From Amphimedon queenslandica (lineage: Eukaryota; Porifera; Demospongiae; Haplosclerida; Niphatidae), in NCBI RefSeq assembly GCF_000090795.2, contig NW_003546545.1, forward strand, positions 46,964 to 86,304: DNA of 39,341 nucleotides, read 5' to 3'. Positions 33,201 to 39,341 of this stretch are shown piece after piece. The notes under the pieces are model-generated. The model had not been told where the DNA came from. It did not search any database and saw only the letters and a list, made by a program, of their open reading frames with translations. The position numbers and the translations under genes were made by a program. Every line of letters starts with the position of its first letter. Positions within the stretch are counted from its first letter, which is position 1.

Positions 33201-33279
33201 TAACATTCCAAATCCATTTGTACTTCTCAAGAAATTGAACTAAACTCCTGACATCATCATAAACTTTACTTTTATCCAT
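27235..33279 (-). CDS. METTL25B: METTL25B/RRNAD1-like methyltransferase (complete)
   Basis: Predicted SAM-dependent methyltransferase of the METTL25/RRNAD1 family. Minus-strand exons: 33279-33148, 32012-31863, 29252-29172, 29073-28899, 28337-28100, 27924-27836, 27729-27616, 27526-27438, 27384-27235. All phases agree, giving 405 residues (human METTL25B 475). Landmarks: FLEKYKWIW at the start; GMKLKKQHE, matching the family's RPKKQHE; SAM motif I LLDIGSGLGYLGD (114-126) split between exons 3 and 4; acidic VVGVE (136-140); GLHCCGDL (187-194); IPCCYHKR (215-222); and C-terminal IELLILIDYSLYLKERG, matching ETLILLDRLLYLQEQG. The acceptor at 29253 was chosen over one at 29240 because it keeps phase 0 and yields HEVSCLASVVEEI. 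Introns contain MITEs, hairpins and a tandem repeat array. The last exon starts at an internal Met codon and was placed by homology. Confidence 0.9.
27935..28078 (-). repeat. GA/CT tract before a METTL25B acceptor
   Basis: GA-rich on the plus strand, hence CT-rich on the coding strand, ending just upstream of the minus-strand acceptor for the exon starting at 27924. A similar tract at 28344-28440 precedes the acceptor at 28338. Confidence 0.85.
28491..28878. mobile_element. Nested inverted-repeat elements in METTL25B intron 4
   Basis: Outer arms at 28491-28556 and 28811-28878 are about 66-bp near-perfect inverted copies containing CCAAGAATTATCATGCTG. Inside is a TACCGTA-family MITE (28599-28809; left TACCGTATAGCGGG, right CCCGCTACACGGTA) and a near-perfect 35-bp palindrome at 28562-28596. 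The outer right arm ends about 20 bp from the 5' splice site at 28898. Confidence 0.75.
29268..29765. mobile_element. Inverted-repeat element in METTL25B intron 2
   Basis: The left half has GGACCCGTTTACACTT and, at 29370-29450, a block including TGCATTAGTGTAAACACCTG. The right half carries inverted counterparts at 29529-29615 (CAGGTGTTTACACTAATCCA) and TGTAAATGAGACCC near 29680. Edges are approximate; no coding sequence is supported. Confidence 0.55.
29950..31560. repeat. Tandem array of the ~165-180 bp unit (main copy)
   Basis: Seven or so consecutive units, each with TTTTATTACATTTTCTGATA, CATATTGATGTACTTATG, TGTGTAGAAAGTTTGAGCTG, ATTCCGACTT, AAGTTACAGCCATTTTAAG, CCCTGTACTATAGCCCATGG and TTTTATCCAAAAAATGGCTC. 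Adjacent units in the 30650-31400 stretch are only lightly diverged. ORFs read through are repeat-derived. It lies in METTL25B intron 2. Confidence 0.85.
31626..31825. mobile_element. 200-bp MITE with TTA target duplication, PIF/Harbinger-like
   Basis: Termini AGG(C/T)(T/G)GGTTCTCAATATG are inverted at both ends, with TTA at 31623-31625 and 31826-31828. The inner CAATATGACGC segment also occurs in the element at 1818-1978, so the two belong to related families. A second internal inverted pair (CCATTGGTTTATACAGCACT and complement) makes almost the whole element self-complementary. It ends about 35 bp from the METTL25B donor at 31862. Confidence 0.75.
32065..32220. repeat. Long near-perfect hairpin in METTL25B intron 1
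   Basis: Arms 32065-32131 and 32153-32220 are about 66 bp with few mismatches, separated by about 20 bp. Both contain CACTAGGCAACATGTTG and TTTGTGGTTACTTTGATC. ACATGTTG-type palindromes repeat within the arms. No flanking duplication is obvious. Confidence 0.85.
32281..32334. repeat. Short inverted repeat (ATAACACCCCC arms)
   Basis: ATAACACCCCCGC and its mirrored GTGGGGGTGTTAT with inner GGATACA/TGTATCC enclose a few bases. It is 60 bp from the larger hairpin. GATACAAAT and CACAGGGA-type sequences recur near 32835-32860. Confidence 0.7.
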
Positions 33280-33504
33280 TTATAGCCACTATGCATACAC
33301 GTGAATTCCGTAAACTACATCTAGACTTGTATTCTTTGTCCGTAGACCTGCGTAATTTAATTAATTTTATGACTCTCTGTGATCCAACTACAATTATCAT
33401 AATTTCATAGCAACGAAAATATGTATGTGCAGCTTAATAGTATTATTTCAAATAAACAAACAAGAAGCAACAGAAATTAGATAATAGCAATTATTTATTA
33501 ATAT

Positions 33505-36233
33505 TTATAAAGAATATTTATATTCGATTCCACCAGGCATGTGTAGGACAACAGATTTATTAGAAGTCCATTCTATTCTAACGTAATTATAATTAGTAGC
33601 CGTTGTTGTGTTTGATATTGCTGGCCAGTTGTGAATACACTTTGGAGCTGAATTGATGACACCACTTAGAATGGACGTACTAATCTAAAAATAAAAATTA
33701 TAAAAAAATAATAATAATACTGTTAATACAGCAACTATTAAAAGGTTTAGCTAACTGAAATATTTTACTCTTCAAATCTATATACATTGTACACTGCAGA
33801 TACAATAGACTAGGAAAAAGTACATGCACATGTACTTCATCCAATGTACTGTAATGGCTATTTTGTACACGTACTGTATTACAGGGCATTAAAGCTACTG
33901 CACAAATCTACCATCTCACTTGAAAATATACACGTACATGTACATGTAACTGTACTTTTAAAATCACAGTGGTAATCATAAAATTATAGACTATTACAGA
34001 GAGTTCATGCTTTTACCCAAGACCAGGGTTTCCCACAAGGCAACTTGAAAATTCATAAAAAATCCAACTTTAATCAAAATCAGCTCAAAGTTCATACACA
34101 ACATAAGGAAATGTAAATGTATCAGAAAAAATTATAAAAATGAAGAATTTTCTCCAAGCCACTTTTGAAAAATTTGACTGAAGATCAAAGGCTATTATAG
34201 CCTTTGATCATTGGCTCAATTTTTCAACAGCTTTAAAAAAATTTATTAAAAATCCAAATTTGATTGAAATCAGCTCAAAGTTGATACACAGCATAAGGAC
34301 ATTGTGCATCAAAAAACATTATAAAAATAGAGAAATTTTTCGTTGTAATTTTTGTCAAAATACCCTGTACTATATACTACCCAATTTTAAGCAGCTTGAC
34401 AATCCACTGACAACAAGCTGCATGAGGACTATATATGCCAAACTCTTATGGGAAGCCCTACCCAAGACCCAATGATGCCCCACTAATCAAACCACTCCAC
34501 TCCACTTGCCTGCCAGACTTTAAGCATTGAGTCACCATAAGAATAAGTAGCCAAGTACTTCCCTTCCTCTGAAAATGAGAGGACTATAACCTGATGAGAG
34601 TGGGCGTTGATCATTTGAGTTTTTCGCTGTTTTAAATCGTAAATACCAATTTGACCAGAACCAGCACCAACAGCTAATCTTTTAGTACGCAAGGAATAAC
34701 TAACATTAGGTAATCTGAGAAGAGAAAAAAAGAAATTATAATACACGTACATTTACATGTAGCACAGAATGGTTAATTAGACAAATTTTTGTTACCTTGT
34801 CAATGATGGGAATAAATCGTTAAAATTTTTCCTTTTCAATTCATCCTGATCAAGACAATAAAGTGCAATATCAGCAACCTAAACAACAACAAACAAACAA
34901 CAACAACAACAATAATAATAATAACAATAATAATAGTAATAACAATAATAATAACAATAATCATAAGAATAATGATAAATCACACATTAATAGTGATTAC
35001 ACATGTACATGTAAATGTAGCTTACATCTAGTATTTGTGATGAAACATGTCCGGAGCATTTATCTAGAATAGTTCTAACAAGTTCAAACATTTCTTCTTT
35101 AGCAGCTGGGAGCAGGACACTGGCCTGACTAACTATACCGTTTGTATTAGGAGGCGGAGTCTGTCCAACCTAATAAATAATAAGTTAATTGACTGATATT
35201 ACAGTTACATGTACATTATACCGTATAGCCACAAAGTTTCGAGGCAATAAACTTTCGCAAATCAGGCCACAAGTCTTTTTTTGCGAATTAACTTTCACGG
35301 TTCTTATTTTAAAGCACACGTGTTTACGGGCAATACGGATAATTTTACAGAATTAACTTTCACGGATACGGAGAATCCGCAAAAACAGCGAAAGTTGTTC
35401 CCTCGAAATTAAGTGGCTATACGGTACACTATAATACTGCTTTTCTCAAGGTTTTCACACAAAAAGAGAATCCTTTAATGCTATGCATCCTAAAGTAGCT
35501 ACTTTAAGTCTATTTTGTGTACAAATGTACAAATGAACATGCAGTTTTAGCACATTAATTTAGTGAGGGATCAATCTAATAAAGTGACACAATTATTACA
35601 AGTACATGTACATGTATCACCTAAAGCCTAAAAGTGAAAGAAAATATTAGCCAAATCCTCATCATACACTACATGTAGGTACATTGTACATGTGTATCTA
35701 CAATGTACAAGGCATATTAATATTACAAGCTCATAGCCAAAATCCTACATAAAACTTTAAATATCATATACTAACTTGCAATGGAGGCAGTGAAGGATGA
35801 GGGAATGGTGTCCCATGCTGAGACCCAAGGAACAACGAGAGCTCTTTAGCTATTGCTGTCACAACTGTAGTCGGCCTCAGCAAAACCATCAGATTCAGAG
35901 CTCGCTTTGCAGTCTCCGCTAAAAACTTAGCAGCCCTCATCTTCTTACTGGCCTTCTCATCCAGTGTCCCAGGAGCAGCCCCAGTAGGGCTAGTGACTGT
36001 AGCTGTTATATGAGGAAGGACTGATAGATCAAGGAGCCCCATTACTACTGATGGAACGTTCACATATTTCTCCCAGAGGTGAAATCCCCGTCCCATTAGT
36101 TCAGCAGCTGAGCAGCGGAGAGGAGAATAGAGTGAGCTCTTTTGTAACGGACGATCTAAGAGAACAGCCTCAAGAGTCTTAGCAGTCTGTCTAGCAACCT
36201 GAGGGTCTAAGACCTCGAATTCATCAGATGCAC
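33505..36233 (-). CDS. WDR7: WDR7 (rabconnectin-3 beta), C-terminal part
   Basis: WD-repeat partner of DMXL proteins that regulates V-ATPase assembly and organelle acidification. Minus-strand exons: 36233-35776, 35169-35026, 34878-34796, 34714-34510, 33684-33505; 355 complete C-terminal residues, with the N-terminus to the right of the window. The first exon encodes helical-solenoid sequence (GRGFHLWEKYVNVPSVVMGL, then RALNLMVLLRPTTVVTAIAKE). Next come VSSQILDVADIALYCLD and a C-terminal WD repeat (RLAVGAGSGQIGIYDLKQRK; GKYLATYSYGDSMLKVWQ), matching WDR7's [20 protein letters not shown] and GRYLATYSNTDSHISFWQ. The end RIEWTSNKSVVLHMPGG fits RLIWTSNRNVILMAHDG. The last intron uses a GC-AG pair (CAG/GCAAGT at 34509-34504). 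The stop codon is 225 bp upstream of the METTL25B start, head to tail. Confidence 0.92.
34030..34400. repeat. Inverted copies of the dispersed ~165-180 bp unit
   Basis: Two copies in reverse orientation (CCAACTTTAATCAAAATCAG, CTCAAAGTTCATACACAACA, TAAGGA, ATCAGAAAAAATTATAAAAA) in the last WDR7 intron. Confidence 0.65.
34880..34972. repeat. AAC/AAT trinucleotide microsatellite
   Basis: Interrupted (CAA)n and (AAT)n run. On the WDR7 strand it is TTG/TTA-rich and ends right at the acceptor for the exon at 34878. Confidence 0.85.
35219..35426. mobile_element. TACCGTA-ended MITE in a WDR7 intron
   Basis: The left end TACCGTATAGCCAC and right end GTGGCTATACGGTA are perfect 14-bp inverted termini; further inside, TTTCGAGG/CCTCGAAA and ACTTTCGC/GCGAAAGT also pair. 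208 bp, non-coding. Confidence 0.75.
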
Positions 36234-36429
36234 CTAATGATAATGATAATAATAATAATAATTAATTAATGATACATGTATATGTAATAAGTACAACTGT
36301 ACATGTACATTGTGCATCTAATACGTAATTTGTGGGGTTCAATTCACAAAATTACAAAAAAGCTTCAAACATTATTTGTTTATTGATAATTATGATACAT
36401 GTACAATGTACATGCATGCATCCTGAAAA

Positions 36430-36680
36430 TGGCATTTTAGATGGGTCATAACTCAAAAATTATTTGTCGAAATCAAGACAATCAACTCAAACTTGCTACA
36501 TAGCATAAGGACATCAATAAGTATCAGAAAATGTAATAAAAATTTTAAGTTGTTTCAGAGCCACTTTTTGGAAAAAACCATGGGCTATATACATGTATAG
36601 CTTTTGCTTTTTCTGAAAATTGGCTGTAACTCAAAAAATTGAAGTCAGAATCAGCTTAAACTTCATACATAGCACAAGGA
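36430..36680. repeat. Inverted copies of the dispersed ~165-180 bp unit (right)
   Basis: Two reverse-oriented copies: TAACTCAAAAATTATTTG, AATCAAGACAATCAACTCAA, CTTGCTACATAGCATAAGGA, CATCAATAAGTATCAGAAAA, TGTAATAAAAATTTTAAG; then a second set from 36605. Confidence 0.65.
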
Positions 36681-36714
36681 CATCAATATTATAGTATAGT
36701 AGAACAGTCTCATA

Positions 36715-36840
36715 TACAGAATATAGGACCTTTGGTTTGTGTCCTTGGATGTGATATAACCCTCAGGCCTATGGCCAGCCCTTGGGCTATATCACATCTC
36801 TGAACACAAACCTTAGGTGACAGGTCCTATATTTTGTTTT
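36715..36840. repeat. Hairpin element, copy 1
   Basis: Inverted arms AATATAGGACCT, GGTTTGTGTCC, GATGTGATATA with their complements around a GGCCTATGGCC centre. A relative is at 38041-38175. Confidence 0.7.
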
Positions 36841-38040
36841 GTACATGTGAGCTACTAGTGTCCGAACTGTAAAATTGTAAGTAACAGACCAATAATGCTT
36901 CATGCCAACTTGAGTTAAATACAATGAGTAGTTAATTTATTCACATGCCAATTACATCAATATACCCGGTATGCTAAAGAAAATTAGAGTATGATACTTC
37001 CAGTGTATAGACAATTAAAGCAACATAAAAATCAATGTATCTTTATGATCAAACTAAATTTAAATGATCCTCTACTAGAGAAGTGACTTAATTATTAGTA
37101 TGCACATGATGTATATACCAGACTATTACTATAGCTGTGAATGACTACAGGTGTAGGAATATCATTATTTTGAGATACGGTATTGACATATGCGTAATAA
37201 TTGGCCGGCATTTTGGATGGCAAGATTCAATGAAGAAGGAATGGAGTAAACTATAAAAATGATTTGTTTGACCGGTCTGGAACTCTTTCAAGCTACAAAA
37301 GTTGGTTGGAAGAAAGAATGGATGCTACCAAGCATCTCATAAAACAGATTTGGTGCAATGTGCAGCAGATTCTTTACTAAAGCTTGCTTTCTGCTTTTGC
37401 TCATTGGTTCACCAAAGAAAGTTGCCATCCATGGAATTTATTTCCTTCTCTACCACACCCACTGCCGTATTTACTCTAGTGACATAATTCATTCTCAGCT
37501 GGAGAGGTCTATAGTAAAAAGAATAAAAAGAGCCACAATCCTCTCTTTTATGTCACATCCATATTATGTACTCTTGCATGGTGCTATAGGTACAGACAAG
37601 TTCTAAGGCCAAGCGTAACGGATGCAGTCGTGTGATTACTACTAGTACATAGTAGATCTATTCAATCAGTTTGTTAGCAGCCAAAGTACAAGGCCAAGTT
37701 GTGAGTAATTCGTTCGCTTTCACAGCTTCGGTTACATCAAAATTATACTTGCTTTACTTCTAATATTGACAATGAGAGGCTTTGTTTATTGGTCAAATTT
37801 TAGTAAAAGAATCTTCAAATTTTTGTACAATCTAGGTATTTGATCAGATCACATTTCTAAAACTCTCACAGAAGAAGAAGAAGACTAAAGGAAAGCTTAT
37901 TACTTAAGAAAGCCTATCTATGGGCCATATATGAATTATGTAGTTCAGGCAAATAAATAATGTAATAGTGTAAATGTAATAAATACACCTGCACATATCT
38001 ATCTATCTATATATATGTGTATTATATATCATACTAAACA

Positions 38041-38175
38041 GGTCTATATACAAAAATATAGACCCTGAGGTGGGTGTCCAAGGATGTGATATAGCCCGAG
38101 GCCCACAGGCCCAAGGGCTATATCACATCCGAGGACACCCACCAAAGGTCTATATCTTTTGTATATTGACCAGTT
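38041..38175. repeat. Hairpin element, copy 2
   Basis: Arms GGTCTATAT, GGTGGGTGTCC and GATGTGATATAGCCC pair with complements around GGCCCACAGGCC. The central design matches copy 1 at 36715-36840. Confidence 0.75.
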
Positions 38176-38284
38176 CTAGTATGTTATATAGGATATATTT
38201 CATAATGATGACAGCATTTCTGAATGGCAGGTTTATATACACAAATATAAACCCGACTACATTAAAGGATGATGTCATAATTGC

Positions 38285-38287
<3 letters not shown>

Positions 38288-38334
<47 letters not shown>
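38288..38334. repeat. (AT)n microsatellite
   Basis: Uninterrupted 47-bp AT run lying between the hairpin and the duplicated block in copy 2; copy 1 has no equivalent. Confidence 0.95.
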
Positions 38335-38336
<2 letters not shown>

Positions 38337-39341
38337 TGAACTGTAAAATTGTAAGCAACAGACCAATAATACTTCATGCCAACTTGTGCTGAATACAATG
38401 AATAGTCAATTAATTCACATGCCAATTACATGAATAAATGATACAAGTAATTAGACTATGACTTTTCCAATGTCTAGACAACTAAAGAGACTGTATAAAA
38501 TGTATCTTTATGTTCATAAATATCACAATACAATTGCATGATTCATTAGCATGAACATGTATACTGGTATTAGATCTATCACTGATCATATAGTGAGAAA
38601 AATAATGAAGAGCCTCCTCTCTTCTATGATTATGTGAATGACATTTAGAAGTGAGACTATAATGTTGCTATTTTATTATGCTATTAATCAGTGTACTTCC
38701 TGGATTATTCTAGCATCATTTTCCTCTAAAATCTGTCCTATAAAACCGCCACATAGCCTGACCATGCATGACATTTCCATCATAATCTTTCTTCTACATC
38801 AATATCAATGCTTGCATTATAATAAATACATTGTGTGCCACAGTGCTAGCAGGTAAAGCAACAAGGCTATAATTTTAATGTAACTGAAGCTGCAAAGGTG
38901 AATGAAATACACACCAGTTTTGGCTAACAAACTGAACTAATTGTATTATTTATTTTTGGCTCTCTGACTGTATATCATTGAGACCCTCAAGGTTACTATT
39001 TTCATCTATATATTCCTTTTGTCCTGTTTCTTATTATTATTATTATTAGATCTACTATCTACTAGTCATCACACGACAGCATCCATATTATATATACACT
39101 CTTGGCTCTAGGTACAGACAAGTTCTAAGGCCAGCGAGTCTAACGGATGCAGTCATGTGATTACTACTAGTAGATAGTAGATCTATTCATTCAGTTTGTT
39201 AGCAGCCAAAAATGGTGAGTATTTCATTCACTTTCACAGCTTCAGTTGCATCAAAATTATACTTGCTTTACTTCTAATATTGACAATGAGAGGCTTTGTT
39301 CATTGGTCAAATTTTAGTAAAAGAATCTTCAAATTTTTAAA

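Larger units (their letters stand above)
36864..39341. repeat. Large imperfect tandem duplication at the right edge
   Basis: Blocks repeat in the same order and orientation: the hairpin (36715 and 38041), GAACTGTAAAATTGTAA (36864 and 38338), and a block of about 230 bp starting TACAGACAAGTTCTAAGGCC (37591 and 39113). Offsets grow from about 1.33 to 1.52 kb because of indels. Copy 2 runs off the window. Frames such as 37302-37606 are not shared cleanly between copies and are probably not genes. If WDR7 continues to the right this is one of its introns. Confidence 0.75.

Noticed and set aside
37302-37606. Overlapping plus-strand frames in the right-hand duplicated region
   Set aside because: Not preserved in the second copy and without any family features; repeat-derived.

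Overview
This is nuclear DNA from an intron-rich invertebrate animal. It is AT-rich and crowded with short inverted-repeat transposons and CT/GA microsatellites. The gene set (SRCR receptor, parkin, CPEB, PSTPIP-type F-BAR/SH3 adaptor, BLOC-1 pallidin, WDR7) is metazoan. The compact layout and repeat style suggest a demosponge such as Amphimedon, but that is inference: no marker gene here fixes the species. Gene models were built by hand from GT-AG boundaries, reading-frame continuity across introns and collinearity with remembered protein families. No database search was possible.

Layout. 1-3475 (-): 5' part of a secreted or membrane SRCR-repeat protein, running off the left edge. 3476-5343: intergenic with two transposon-like repeats. 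5344-12128 (+): complete ten-exon parkin (UBL-RING0-RING1-IBR-REP-RING2). 12334-12588 (+): small two-exon complex I subunit, NDUFB3. 12589-14705: mostly non-coding, with one weak candidate microprotein gene (13490-14328). 14706-17576 (+): CPEB1-type translational regulator. 18615-22417 (+): PSTPIP1-type F-BAR/SH3 adaptor. 22666-24494 (-): unrecognised single-pass membrane protein with a coiled-coil and Ser/Thr-rich ectodomain. 25920-27212 (+): BLOC1S6 (pallidin). 27235-33279 (-): METTL25B/RRNAD1-like methyltransferase, tail to tail with BLOC1S6 with 22 bp between stop codons. 33505-36233 (-): 3' part of WDR7 (rabconnectin-3 beta). 36234-39341: repeat-rich DNA, probably inside a WDR7 intron, with a large imperfect tandem duplication that reaches the right edge.

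Functional themes. Parkin and NDUFB3 are both mitochondrial and lie 205 bp apart on one strand. Parkin keeps its activation residues (PINK1-site Ser, phospho-ubiquitin contacts, REP Trp, catalytic Cys). BLOC1S6 and WDR7 both serve the endolysosomal system. I see no operon, phage, CRISPR or bacterial-type system.

The most unusual material is non-coding. Several introns hold terminal-inverted-repeat elements that begin TACCGTA or a close variant. A unit of about 165-180 bp recurs in tandem and dispersed form. Strand-polarised CT tracts sit at intron 3' ends on both strands. I found no convincing previously undescribed system; the best novelty candidates are the orphan membrane protein, the 46-residue microprotein model and the repeat families.
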